A DNA stretch of 64,000 bases, from NCBI RefSeq assembly GCF_932276165.1, contig NC_063994.1:5642001-5706000 (forward strand), given 5' to 3'. The translations under genes and the position numbers were made by a program. Below the pieces are notes generated by a model. The model was not told the DNA's origin, made no database searches, and was given only the letters and a program-made list of their open reading frames with translations. Below are positions 45,228 through 55,670 of the stretch, in pieces. How positions within the stretch are numbered: the first letter of the stretch is position 1; the number at the start of each line of letters is the position of its first letter. Origin of the DNA: Plutella xylostella (taxonomy: Eukaryota > Arthropoda > Insecta > Lepidoptera > Plutellidae).

Positions 45228-45500
45228 TTAGTGCTCTGCTCTAGGCATTGCGACTGTAATGTCTATGAGGAAGCAGCAGAATCTAGGCCCGAAGTGCTCT
45301 TTGAGAGCCAGGTACACCACACGACCAGGGATCGGAATGCAGGCTTTGCTACCCACCCTGTGATTGGCCGATTTTCCAGCGGCACTGCATATGGGGCAGT
45401 GAGGATCGGCATTGCAAGTGTTGGCCTTGTGTCCAGGTCGACAAAGGTAACAAGTATTGCTGCGATCTACCTCCGACTGCCAACAGACGCCAACGTGTCC
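45228..45500 (-). pseudogene. R1-type LINE ORF1 (gag) zinc-knuckle fragment
   Basis: On minus: GHVGVCWQSEVDRSNTCYLC, then RPGHKANTC, ADPHCPICSAAGKSANH and RVGSKACIP. Three CCHC-type knuckles with SEVDRS and HR-GS-AC are characteristic of ORF1 in R1-clade LINEs. The ORF ends at a TAA near 45230. No endonuclease or RT of this element is nearby. Confidence 0.72.
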
Positions 45501-45567
45501 TGCCTCAAGTATATATAAAAATATATGTGTTAATATTACCTATAAACTTTTATTTATTTTTATTTCA

Positions 45568-46709
45568 GGTGTATCCGAAAGTACAGTACGCAAGATAGCA
45601 CTGCAAGGGCAGACCAATAAAGGAAAATTTTCAACACCTGCTAAAAATAGAAAGGGTCGGCCCTCAAAGCAACTAGATGATACAAAAGTACCAACAATTG
45701 GTCAATTATTAGCCGAAATTAAGAAAGATCTAGGCTTTGATGGAAGTAGAGAGCATTTGAGGAGACTTCTAAAAAAGATTGCTTTTCGGTACAAAAAGTG
45801 TAAAACCAACCGAAAAGCTCTAATGGAGAACTCAAACACAGCATACAAAAGAGAAGTGTATTTAAAGGCAATGATGGACAAAAGAAATTTACCTGAAGAG
45901 CTTCAAAAAGACATCATTTACTTAGATGAAAGCTATATCTACTCCAGTTATAAGCTTAAAAAATGCTGGCAGTCTATTAACACCGAAGGCCTCATCACTG
46001 ACATTTCTAAAGGAAAGAGATGGATTATAGTACATGCCGGAAACGAAAAAGGCTTTGTACCAAATGTACTGTTATTTTTTAGCGGTGTTAACAAAGAAGA
46101 GGATTATCATTCCGAGATGAACGAACACAATTTCCACAAATGGGTAACTGAAAAACTAATTCACGCACCTTATCACTCAATTGTCAAGAACAAAGCCCCA
46201 ACATCTGCCAACAAGGTTGACGATTTAAGACTTTGGTTACTGGAAAACAATGTGTCATTCGACCCCAATTTACGAAAACCTGCACTACTGGCATTGGTCA
46301 GGAAAAATAAACCAGAACCTGTATATGAAATTGATGAGATTTTTGGGCAACACGGTCATACAGTGGTGGCCTTATCACTGTGATCTAAATCCGATCGAAT
46401 TGATTTGGGCACTAGCAAAGCGTAAGGTGGCTTCACTGAATGTGGGCACAAAAAATATTAAGGAGCTGACTGAAAATGCATTTAAGTCAATAGCACCTCA
46501 AGAGTGGAAAAATTGCTGCAACCATGTTAAAAAAAATTGAAATTGAATACCATGAGCGTGGAAGGATATTGTACAACGATATAGATGATTTAGTCATACA
46601 GGTTGGTGCAGATAGCAGCAGTGATGATGAGTATGATACAGAAAGCTGTGAAGAATCTATGGACAAGTCAAGTGCAAGCAGATTCAATTTGAGGGTGTTG
46701 AATATTTAG
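45568..46709 (+). pseudogene. Tc1/mariner-superfamily transposase, broken
   Basis: Helix-turn-helix part: GVSESTVRKIALQGQTNKG then a hinge NRKGRPSKQLDD. DDE part: DIIYLDESYIYSSYKLKKCW (first aspartate), GKRWIIVHAGNEKGFVPNVL, DYHSEMNEHNFHKWVTEKLI, then HAPYHS with the segment carrying the second aspartate apparently deleted just before it. A frameshift near 46365 moves WPYHCDLNPIELIWALAKRK (third acidic residue) to the next frame, and a second near 46530 (a-run) moves the acidic tail (VGADSSSDDEYDTES). I recognise the superfamily (IS630-Tc1-mariner) but not the family. Confidence 0.75.
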
Positions 46710-47337
46710 ATTTTAGTTCATTAGAGTAGTGCTCTTTTATAAAAAAAAGTTAATTTTTATAAAATATCCTATTTCATTGATGATTGTTATAATATTGTAG
46801 GGCTAAGCCCTAGCTTCACCATAGTCTGTTAGATCATGAACACCCTGTTACATTGTTAAGTGTCATCTAAAATAAAATTTATATATTGAATTCTTGACAG
46901 ATGTGTCAAAAGTAAACAACTAATCCCTTGTGATAATGTAACAGAGTATGGTAAAACTAGGCATAAACCTTCCAAACGCTTTATGAAACTTGACAAGTAA
47001 AATAAATTATTAAAGTATCAACATTCATTCATTGTACTACCTGGTGTTGCTACATAAAAGATGGTAGTGCCCTCATTTATTTTCTTCTCTTTTGTGTTTT
47101 ACTGTAACTCCCAAAAGTTTTTAAAAAAGAAAAAAAAGTTTTAAATTTCAATTTTTGTGGTTGTTCCCAATGATGATGTCCTCTTCGTCGTATCCGACAA
47201 CAGCGACTCTTGCTACACTCTGTTATGTGCTCTTATGTGGCTGGCAAGTCCGAACTTCGTCTTGAACACCCTGTCACACTTCACTTCACTGGCAACACTG
47301 GAACAAGTGCGCACGCGTTTTTGTTTTCGTTGTTAAA
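46710..47337. other. Non-coding; possible MITE and finger remnant
   Basis: 46800-46990 has loosely inverted ends (ctagcttcaccatagtctgt; gagtatggtaaaactag), perhaps a MITE. 47205-47285 reads on minus as CDRVFKTKFGLASHIRAH, a C2H2-like finger of the type seen at LINE protein ends; isolated and uncertain. Confidence 0.35.
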
Positions 47338-47798
47338 ATGGATTGCCAAAATTGTAAAAAACCGTTGTCTAAAAGAGGACCGCACTTCAAATGTGGTGAA
47401 ATATGTCAGGGATCATTTCATAAAGCTTGTGTGAAAGGTCTTGCAGCTGAAATCAAGGCGGGAATTGTTCGCACCCACTGCAACAATTGCGACGACGACG
47501 CCGACTTCGAGCAAGAAGACAAGATGGAGGACGCCGAGCAGTCTTCGAGTTCGAATAATAATGTGCTAAAGGATATCAGCTAATATCATTGACTCAAAGT
47601 ATTGACTTCCTGTCAGAAAAATATGAACTTCTTTTAACTGAACATACTAAGACTAAGTCTGATGTTGTAAGGCTAGATAAAAACATAATTCAGCTTACAA
47701 ATAAATGTACATACTTGGAAAAGTGTAACGGTGCGCTGGAGGAAAAAATAATGGACATCGAGCAGAAAACCCGGCGTCATAACGTCATTATGTTTTGA
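47338..47798 (+). pseudogene. LINE ORF1 with PHD-type finger, N-terminal part
   Basis: MDCQNCKKPLSKRGPHFKCG and CQGSFHKACVKG form a PHD-like zinc finger, followed by an acidic linker. After a stop at about 47582, a coiled-coil run (LSEKYELLLTEHTKTKSDVV, LEEKIMDIEQKTRRHNVIMF) follows. PHD finger plus coiled coil ending in 'E-ME-RR-N' is the usual layout of ORF1 in jockey/CR1-type LINEs. The reading ends at 47798 and no ORF2 follows. Confidence 0.6.
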
Positions 47799-47827
47799 AA
47801 TATCCAATCAGTATGTAAATATTTAAT

Positions 47828-48010
47828 AAAAACCGGCCAAGTGAGAGTTGGACTCGCCCACGAAGGGTTCCGTACCATTATCTATGAAAAATGAACGTAT
47901 CTATTACCTACAACTAGCCAAAATACAATCATTTTTCGGCAACAAAAAATAACTTTGTTTTCCATACAAATATATGATACTTCGCTTTCGGTGAGCGTTT
48001 TGCCGACTGC
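47828..48010 (+). repeat. Lepidopteran interspersed repeat (ccggccaag family), fragment
   Basis: Starts aaaaaccggccaagtgagag, gactcgcccacgaagggttc, cgtacc. The same family, in the other orientation and longer, is at 53098-53420. I know this repeat as very common in moth and butterfly introns; its class is not clear to me. 48011-48225 shows nothing further. Confidence 0.7.
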
Positions 48011-48224
48011 ATAAGGTTCAAATACGAGAGTATGCTCGTCCGCTCTTCGTGGTATTGTTACCGGGTTGTAGGTAGTAGGTATCTAATATTAATACGCGAG
48101 AAAAAAACTTTGTACCCCTATTTACGAAAATATTACTTAGTGAATAAAATTTGTAAATTAATTATGGTCGAATTTCGATCAATGGGCGACCAACTAGTCT
48201 ACTTGATTATAATAATTTGATGGG

Positions 48225-48600
48225 TACTTACAATAGGGGCGTGGCTGTTCAGAGTCGGTACCGGTGCATTCTTGTCACTAAGAAATGATAACGCCTTATA
48301 AGCAAACCATTTCGGCAATTGGACATCTTCCCGTCCAGATCCATTATTTTCGAGAAAAACGCAAATATGAAGAATCAAATTCTTCATATTTGCGTTTTTC
48401 TCGAAAATAATGGCTGGATAAATTCTTCAGTTTTCTCTCAATTTCTGATGATGCTATGTTGAACACAGAAGCAATATCCCTAATAGCATCATTTCTTTTG
48501 TTGCGATTCTTGAAATCCTTGAGTTCCACAATGGTTCATTTTCTTGATACTTTTCTATTAATAAAAGTACTGCACTATTATCCCAGTTAAATTCTGTCAT
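48225..48600 (-). pseudogene. MADF-domain gene fragment with inverted duplication
   Basis: Starts MTEFNWDNSAVLLLIEKYQE then NEPLWN; after a frame slip near 48525, KDFKNRNKRNDAIRDIASVF, NIASSEIERKLKNLSSHYF and REKRKYEE. This is the MADF fold (Adf-1-like DNA-binding). Past a 35-bp hairpin insertion, GSGREDVQLPKWFAYKALSF and LSDKNAPVP continue, as in MADF proteins that accompany transposons. The hairpin and the frame slip make it a pseudogene. Confidence 0.68.
48341..48413. repeat. Perfect hairpin, 35-bp arms, 3-base loop
   Basis: 48341-48375 and 48379-48413 are exact complements around caa. The right arm is native MADF coding sequence; the left arm is its inverted copy, placed exactly between two parts of the same coding sequence. 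Confidence 0.92.
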
Positions 48601-49345
48601 TTCGTTATTTACTTCTATGAAATTATACGACAACACTACCACTCCGTATCGAAGCCGCAACCAAACTGCCGCCGGCAACCAAAAGCCGCGGCTGAGATGC
48701 GGCAAATGCCGGCGGCACGGCCGCCGGGCATGTGTGGATGCGCCATGTGGATTATAAACAACAATATGAAGGTACGTTTATTGTTATTGTTTAGTTAATT
48801 TGTAAGATAAGAGCTTTGTAACATAGTATTTTTGTTGACTCTTGTCTGGTCATGTTCATCCTAACCAGACATTACAAAGTTGCTACCATATCCCATTTAA
48901 CGACTTCGCTGAATAACGTTCAGTCAAGACGTTGGACGTTACAGTCAACCACTTGACGAGTTGTTCTTTAGTCATTCAACTGAGTAGCGTCATCCAATGA
49001 ACGGGCTAGCGGTTCAATCAAACAGGAGATTAAACCAGATGCCTGCGACATTAATACTGGCTTATGTTGATACGAGTACGAGTATGCTCGAACCGGTCCA
49101 TACGCTTTCATTAAGAGGAAGCAGTTAATGATTAGCCGTGGTACGTACCTTTAATGAATCATTGATTACATATAAAATTCCGTAGTTTTATGTATAATAA
49201 TTATAATCATTGTAATCAAATTTATATTGGTTGAGAAATCATAATCGTAATTGTGGTTTAACATTAGATCACAATCTGAAAATTTAAAAACGTATTACTC
49301 ACCTACTTTTATTGAATATTTCCTTTAAATGCTTATGTGTTGTTA

Positions 49346-49494
49346 AAGCGGGGCTTACATGATACAGTACCCTTGGACCGAGTCCATTCGGATGACGAGG
49401 ATTTTATTTTATTGGTGATTTTATATGGTTACGAGAGCGTCCGAGTAGTCTCTTAGTATATCTCGAGCGTACTCGTATCATGTGAACCCCGCTT
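49346..49494. mobile_element. MITE with aagcgggg ends
   Basis: Ends aaagcggggcttacatgata and complement gtatcatgtgaaccccgctt (about 20-bp imperfect TIR), flanked by gtta on both sides (49342-49345, 49495-49498). 149 bp, no gene. A diverged relative may be at 29478-29612. Confidence 0.65.
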
Positions 49495-49736
49495 GTTATA
49501 AGTGTGCATGTATAAATAAGTAAAATTAGTACCCATTTAAATAAAATTACTCGTGGTTAATAAAAATTTCACGAAAAAATCTAAATCGTAATCTGTAAAT
49601 AAAAAAACGTATTACCTTTAATCACTTCGACAGATACTCATTGAAATTTGATCCATCTGAAAATTTAAAAGCATTTATAATAAGCTCATAATTGTCAGTT
49701 CAAACTAAAATAATAAATAAATTGTTAATAACTATA

Positions 49737-49879
49737 AGGCCTTGTTCCACAATGTCTGGTTAGTGGCTACCTATGAGATAAAATACATGCTGTCACTGTC
49801 AAAAAAATAATAACAGAAAGTGACAGCATGTATTTTATCTCATAGGTAGCCACTAACCAGACATTGTGGAACAAGGCCT
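49737..49879. mobile_element. Fully palindromic MITE, TA duplication
   Basis: Arms of about 60 bp, exact complements as read (aggccttgttccacaatgtc start), around a short a-rich loop (49800-49816), flanked by ta on both sides. A TA duplication suggests Tc1/mariner-type mobilisation. Confidence 0.75.
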
Positions 49880-50014
49880 TAATAATATAAGTCATGCATA
49901 TTTACAAACAAGTCATGCATATTTACAAATGCCTTCACCGACCTTTGGACCAGGAGATTCAGGACGTTAGGTAATTATAATACAATAATTGTTAGTACAG
50001 GAATATGCAATTAT

Positions 50015-52055
50015 TTAAATTTCCAGTTACTGCTGTTAAGAATTGATTTCGGCGGTTCGTAATTTATTGAATTTTTGATGGTTTGTTTCGTCATCATGAG
50101 AGCTGATATGGTGTCTGTATTTAATCTGTTACGATTATCAGTCTTGATGAGTTTAAGCTGGCTAAATATCCGTTCGACCGAGGCATTTGAAAAGGGGAGG
50201 ACTAGAAGTAGTCAAATTAATTTCTTTAAGTTGGGAAACAGAGGTTCTTTGGTAATGTTCCGTAACTTGAAGACCATATTCCGGTAGCTGGTGGCCGTTA
50301 ATGATGGGTCTAGTTCCAGTGTGGCATGGTCCAGCAGAGCATGCTCTCGCCATTCTTTGTGAAGAGCTAGCTCGTCCACAACAGTTTTCAAAACCGGAAA
50401 TCTTTTTAGAACTTCATTCAAGTCTTTGCGTTCGAACGCTTGCGCCACTTTTGGATCCAGTATAGAAATGGTGTCAAATACAGGGTAACTAAAATCAAAT
50501 CTGTCTTTGATTTGATTGATCACTTCTATGTAGAATTTGAGACAGTTTCTTCTGAGATTGGTCACTTCAGGTAATACTGTTGGCTGTTCTTGCAAGATCT
50601 GTATCACAGAATCTTGTGCCATTACGCCGAGATAAATTTTTTCTAGAGGCATAAAGTGACATAAAGTGGGTTGGCGTGATCTATTAGTAACGGCGCTTAA
50701 CGTTTTTGACATAGTTTAATTCCATGTAATTTGATGTAATGGCTCGGATTAATTTTTCTATATCTGGCTTTAAGCAGTGTAGAAGTGGGGTTTCTGTTTG
50801 AAATAGTTTGGTGAAGTCGGTTAGGAACTCTAATATGTACGAAAGAAATTCGAGGTACACTTTTGTGAGTTTATTTTCCAGACCTTCATAAATACGCACG
50901 TTAGCGCTTGTGCCATCTTCAAACATCTCCAGGCGGAAATATTCGGTAAGGACCACGTAATGCTCTAGCGTGCGATCAACACAGGCTTTCAGAGAAAGCC
51001 AGCGGGTGTTAGATGGGCTCAATATTTGATGTATTTCCACTTCGTAAAACTTCTGACATTCTTGAAGACGGGTTACTCTTTTAGAGCTTCGACTGAAGTG
51101 TGCTCCTATGAGTCTCAAGAGGTCTTCGATCGAGCTTGGAAGTTTAGAGCACGCTTTTGATGCCACTAAATGAATCATATGACAGCTGCATTTTACGCAA
51201 GTAATATTCGGTATGTTTTCTTTCAAGTGGCTGAAAACTGAATTATGCTGCCCAACCATGCTGTTGGTCGTATCTGACTATTGTAAAATATCACGGATAA
51301 TGCACATTGTTTTTTTGTAGATACATCCGTCGTTTCGTCCATCACCAAACTGAAGAAATTACCATGAGTTTTTAATTGGCTTATCAACTCGGATCTACAA
51401 GCTGGCGCTACTACTTTAGTCAGAAGAAGAAGGCTTTAGTACGACCTAAAGACATTTGTCGTGCAATCGTTGAATCCGGGAATGTGTTGCGTATGAATGG
51501 GACAAGAGAATCAGCCAACGATAATGATAAATTATGTTCAGCCAAAAATGCAGTGACTTTTACTTCTGCCGGTCTTGCTTGATCCTTGCTGGCATCAGCA
51601 GTTTTTGCTATAAGGTCACCAATGTGTTTAGTGCCCTGTATAGCACAAGCATTTGTTTGGTGTTTTGTAGTTGCCATGTGTCTTTCCAATACAGGTTTGT
51701 GATTAGCCATTGAGACTTCACACAATCTTTGTCTTTTCCTTCTTTCTTTTCCAGCCATTTGCTAAATAACGACTGCGAAAGCCAGTCATCATTGAATTTA
51801 TAGACCTGCTTTCTTTTTTTAGCGGGGGGTTCTACAACTAGAGACTCTTTGTCTGACCCTGGCTCATTATCAATCTGTTCGGTAGAACTAGTTGCAGGAT
51901 GTTCTGGTTCAGCAGGCCTTGTTTTTGCCGCTTCTTTTGTTGCAACTGTTTTTGAAGAACGGATTATTTTTGGTTCTAGTTTGGAATGCCTGGCGTAGCA
52001 GGGATAGTTGAAGTGGAAGGCTGTGATTTTTCACCTTCCGCAACTTTAGTTAAAT
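50015..52055 (-). pseudogene. hAT transposase, nearly full length, frameshifted
   Basis: From 52055 downwards on minus: a Ser/Thr-rich start, KKRKQVYKFNDDWLSQSLFS, a frame change, MANHKPVLERHMATTKHQTN and AEVKVTAFLAEHNLSLSLAD with PFIRNTFPDSTIARQMSLGR (51758-51420). Then LISQLKTHGNFFSLVMDETT, containing the first catalytic aspartate (about 51400-51330); DTTNSMVGQHNSVFSHLKEN, CHMIHLVASKACSKLP, SNTRWLSLKACVDRTLEHYV (51259-50684, the RW motif), and the C-terminal SNASVERIFSQLKLIKTDNR of the hAT dimerisation domain (about 50190-50060). Several frameshifts are present, none removing a whole domain. Confidence 0.82.
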
Positions 52056-52063
52056 TAGGTTTT

Positions 52064-52395
52064 GGAGCGGTGGTAGCTCAGTCGGGTAAGCGCCCGCTTC
52101 TCACGCAAGAGATGCGGGTTCGAATCCTTGCGCTGACAATGGCCTTATCCAATGAGTTCTTTTAACTTAAGTACAATGTACACCATCGCTCTTACGGTGA
52201 AGAAAAAATCTGCATATCTAGATTTAGCACATCTAGATATGTGAACCCACCAACCCGCAGTGGACCAGCGTGGTGGAAAATGGTCCAAGCTTAGGAAGGC
52301 AGTTTAGACCTTGGGGATATGCACAAAGGTTCCACTCGAGAGAGCCAGGTGCAGGTACTTACACCCCCACAGAGAATAGAATAGAATAGGTGTTT
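52064..52395 (+). repeat. tRNA-derived SINE, near full length
   Basis: A box tagctcagtcggg (52074-52086) and B box ggttcgaatcc (52117-52127) at tRNA spacing form a polymerase III promoter; the head resembles a tRNA. The body includes accatcgctcttacgg, gcagtttagaccttgggg, gttccactcgagagagcc and an (agaat)n tail at about 52373-52388. It is immediately upstream of the hAT pseudogene's first exon sequence. Confidence 0.85.
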
Positions 52396-52470
52396 ATGAG
52401 AAACCACCCACTTCCGGTGTTATGTTAGTCCCAATGTATTAAGGGGCGGGCCTATTGCCTAGAATCCGAA

Positions 52471-52739
52471 AAGCGAGTCTTGACACACGTATTATTTCAT
52501 ATGGTATCATTAAATCTGCCAAAAAATCTTATTTTTTACACTTGTTTAAATTATCATTTATGTTGTATGTACATTCTACTATTATTCTATTCAAATATAT
52601 TTTGAAATAAAATTTGGTACACCTTTTAACCATAATAAATTTACCAAAAGTATGAAAAATTATTTTTCCAACTTTGATAAATGTGGCCATCCTAAAGATT
52701 TTTGAATTTGCCGCCAATATCGTGTGCCAAGACTCGCTT
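52471..52739. mobile_element. 269-bp TIR element (MITE)
   Basis: Ends aagcgagtcttgacacacg and complement of cgtgtgccaagactcgctt (one mismatch, extended by atatt). The interior is AT-rich without a gene. Target duplication unclear. The flanking cccaatgtattaaggggcgg just before it is another common repeat piece. Confidence 0.75.
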
Positions 52740-53097
52740 GTCAGACTCTATGTATGATCTATGCCACCGATATTTTCTGCATAAAGAAACAGATTTTTTG
52801 ATGCTGGCAACTCTGCCTAGCTATACAGAACAGATCTTGACTTCTTACTCTGAGAATACTAAGGAAATTGATGGATGAATGACATGATTGTAGATGATGT
52901 ACCTATTTAAACCTTACACCTTACATTACAGAGGTACCTAAAACACTACGGGCTGATTATTATAATTTGGGGCCGTCCATTAATTACGTGATGTTTTTTA
53001 GTATTTTTTAATCCCTCTCACACTTGGTGATTAGTGGTGAGGCTTTTTTTTAACACTAACCCCCCCCCCCCCCACATAAAATCACGGGTAGTTTTAG
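52740..53097. other. Non-coding stretch
   Basis: No gene. 53060-53074 is a poly-C run. Confidence 0.4.
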
Positions 53098-53420
53098 GGC
53101 TCCGTACGAAAGGGTAAAACGGGACCCTATTACTAAGGCTAAGCTGGGCGTCTCGTGTCCGTCTGTCTGTCACCAGGCAGTATCTCATGAACATGACTGT
53201 GTCTAACGACAGTTAAAATTTTCACAGATGACGTACCTACCTATTATTTCTGATGCCGCTACAACAACATATACCTACTAAGAAACAGAATAAAACAAAT
53301 TAAGGAGGGCCCCATACAACAAACGTGTTTTTTTTGCTAGTTTTTCTTTATAGTATTTATATACTTATTTAATGTGTGTGATATTACGGAACCCTCAGTC
53401 CGACTCGCACTTGGCCGTTT
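53098..53420 (-). repeat. Lepidopteran interspersed repeat (cttggccg family)
   Basis: Begins agggctccgtacgaaagggt, contains gtccgtctgtctgtcaccag, and ends gactcgcacttggccg. Same family as 47828-48010 in opposite orientation. Confidence 0.75.
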
Positions 53421-54029
53421 TTTAGTACCTAATACCCTTCGATAATAAGTTAGAACCTACCAACAAAGAAACTTAAAATCCAAGACTTCGTTCGTTGCCT
53501 GGCAACGGCGAGTCAAAGTCACTGCAAGCCGCTTTTCGGTTTTGAAATCGCGTGTTTGACGAAAAATAAATCAAAATGATATTCTATGTACACCCCCCTC
53601 CCCACTTGTGCTATTACGTGATTTTTGATGATTGATTGTTGGCATCTAATATCATTGGTTCTTACAGTTTTACAGGAAGGTCCATTATTATGAGATTCTT
53701 ACAGGACCTACCTATACAATGTTCAATTCGATGTATGTAGTTACCTAGGTTGTTGAGGTAGATACCTACCATAGTTTGGCTGTGCCTGTACTGTACCTAC
53801 CTACCCAGGTTACTATCCTGTAGATTCACATACCTACTTAACCTACGTACCGTACGTATCTACGTAACCTACGTACCTAATAGAATCAAATCAATCAAAG
53901 TCCACAGCATCACACGATACAACACAAACACAAATCAAGAATGTAGGTAAGTATTTTAAATTACTTATAATTAAGTATAACTTACCAACCAAGCAGCCAT
54001 TCAGACACAGAATTCGGATTATTCGGATC
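53421..54029. other. Non-coding, (tacctac)n-rich
   Basis: Contains many tacctacc/acgtacctacg motifs at 53700-53885, a simple-sequence-like region. No gene. Confidence 0.4.
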
Positions 54030-54745
54030 AGTACAAATTAATTGGCTTTACACTATTTACACAAGAATAAAAACACTTCCTTATCCCAGAGATCAATAGC
54101 TTGCGAGCTTGTTACGAGTGTAGAACCCTCATACCTACCATTGATTCACCACTCATCCCTAAAACAAAGACTGTAGCGAACAGATATCAATAATGATTGC
54201 ACAAGAGCTGACACAGCATTCCAGAATTCTTGGAGAAGCACCTCCGACGACACCCGTGGCTTGTTGCGCTCCATCGCCGGTAGCGAACAACTGGATCAAT
54301 CGCGATCGCTAGCTATTAATTAATAGATAAGATAAAACTTGTAACGATTATTTTAATAAATTTCTATATTAACTATTTGAACTGTTTTTTAAAAATCCTA
54401 TCCGACGCCCACGTTCGTAATTGGCGCAGTCGATAGGTGTAGTAGAGTCAGTGCGTGAGTTCCACTTCAACCCGCGCATCGATAGTCGCTTCGACGACGA
54501 GTCTACTCGCCAGAAACCTACGAGACTGAAGGCTGTTGGAAGGATCCAAGGACGTCATCCGAACCTCGATGATCAACGGTAACCGAGAGATGCTGCCTAT
54601 GTGAGTCTTGATTTTATACGAATCGACGTGTATCTTCGAGTAATTACTTAGTTACGCACTCCTATTGGTTGCTAGTCCTTTTCCCTTACCTATTCCTAAT
54701 AGATATATTTCTTTGAATCTATATTTTTACATAATTTTTTTTTTG
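54030..54745 (+). mobile_element. Gypsy (errantivirus-like) LTR end, primer site and leader
   Basis: tggcgcagtcgataggtgt at 54422 matches the serine-tRNA-type primer site of insect errantiviruses (17.6/297 group). The sequence before it ends ...cgttcgtaat, and an aataaa is at about 54355, fitting an LTR end. The LTR start is not defined; I see no second LTR inside the window. The leader ends near 54745 where an I-like LINE starts. The matching pol appears at 59527, on the far side of that LINE. Confidence 0.6.
54422..54439 (+). other. tRNA primer-binding site (errantivirus-like)
   Basis: tggcgcagtcgataggtg follows the putative LTR end directly; close to the tggcgcagtcggtagg primer site of Drosophila 17.6-type elements. 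Confidence 0.75.
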
Positions 54746-54767
54746 AGGATTATCTGAGGATGGCGCA

Positions 54768-55670
54768 TGGATAAACAGCGAGTCTATCCGGCTTGGATTC
54801 AAGAGTGACACAGTACCAGCGTATGTATCAGGTCATGGATGTAGATTCAAAGTGGAGTCTTATACATTCCCAGTGAGCCAGTGTTCCAACTGCTGGAAAT
54901 TTGGTCACGTAACGAGAGCTTGTCCTAGGAAAAAAATAGTATGTCCTAAATGCTGCAAAGATCACCAAAATTGTGAAACTACTAATTATACTTGCGTTAA
55001 TTGCAAAGGAGATCATATGGCATTAGATAAATCGTGTCCAATATTCCTGAAAGAAAAAGAAATTCGAAAAATTATGAGTTCTGTAAATGTCACCTACAAA
55101 AGAGCATTACAAATTTATATGGAAAAAGAAAAACAAAGAGAGAATTTGTTGAACTGTAGCTTAGACCTAGGTAACGACTTGGATCAGGAAGAGTATAATA
55201 AAACTTATGAATATCAACCGGGGTACAAAAGTTATAAAGAGGCGCTAATGACGAAAAAGACTAAAGAAGGAGAAGATAGAACAAAAGATAACGAAGACGA
55301 GATGGATTATATTGTGGAAGAAAATCGACTAATGAAAAAACCTAATAATAAAAAGAAATCTACACAAAAAGACAAACGTAAACGATTTTCAGAGGATATT
55401 CCTTTCCTACAGGATGGAGTTGATAAGGTTTTGCCAGATAATGATACTACAAATAACAATTGTATAGATGAGGATACTGTGAAGAAAAGATGGGAGTTAA
55501 AAGCGCTTTTGAAAAGAGCGAAAGAAGTGATTAGCTCAAAAAAATCGTTCGAAGAGAAGGTTTTTGAGTTGATTAATTTATTCATTAAAGTAATAGTGGA
55601 CTTTGTTGTTAATTTAGTGAAAAGCGGAGATGTTTGGAATAAAATTATACCATTACTCATAAATGGCTAA
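54768..55670 (+). CDS. I-like LINE ORF1 (gag-like), N terminus missing
   Basis: The open frame from about 54768 includes IRLGFKSDTVPAYVSGHG and, from 54852, three knuckles: CSNCWKFGHVTRACPRKKIVC with CCKDHQNC and CVNCKGDHMALDKSCP. A coiled, lysine/glutamate-rich region follows (KEIRKIMSSVNVTYKRALQI). ORF1 proteins of this group coat the element RNA. It overlaps ORF2 by eight bases (atggctaa), suggesting translational coupling. The N-terminal domain is lost to truncation. Confidence 0.78.
   Translation, partial: WINSESIRLGFKSDTVPAYVSGHGCRFKVESYTFPVSQCSNCWKFGHVTRACPRKKIVCPKCCKDHQNCETTNYTCVNCKGDHMALDKSCPIFLKEKEIRKIMSSVNVTYKRALQIYMEKEKQRENLLNCSLDLGNDLDQEEYNKTYEYQPGYKSYKEALMTKKTKEGEDRTKDNEDEMDYIVEENRLMKKPNNKKKSTQKDKRKRFSEDIPFLQDGVDKVLPDNDTTNNNCIDEDTVKKRWELKALLKRAKEVISSKKSFEEKVFELINLFIKVIVDFVVNLVKSGDVWNKIIPLLING

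Larger units (their letters stand above)
48610..50010. other. Non-coding stretch with MITEs
   Basis: No gene. 48630-48735 is GC-rich (ccgccggcaacc). 49070-49500 and 49737-49879 are palindromic repeats described separately. A repeated phrase gtcatgcatatttacaaa occurs twice in tandem at 49892-49930. Confidence 0.45.

Noticed and set aside
44943..45518. 191-codon plus-strand ORF
   Set aside because: It covers a palindromic MITE and the antisense of an R1-type zinc-knuckle fragment; no coherent protein motif.
47205..47285. C2H2 zinc-finger gene on minus
   Set aside because: A single finger-like run with a nearby stop and no continuing frame; more likely the tail of a LINE protein remnant.
52064..52140. 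Possible tRNA gene
   Set aside because: A and B boxes are present but the sequence continues into a repeated non-tRNA body found also at 43368-43555, with a simple-sequence tail; it is a SINE head.
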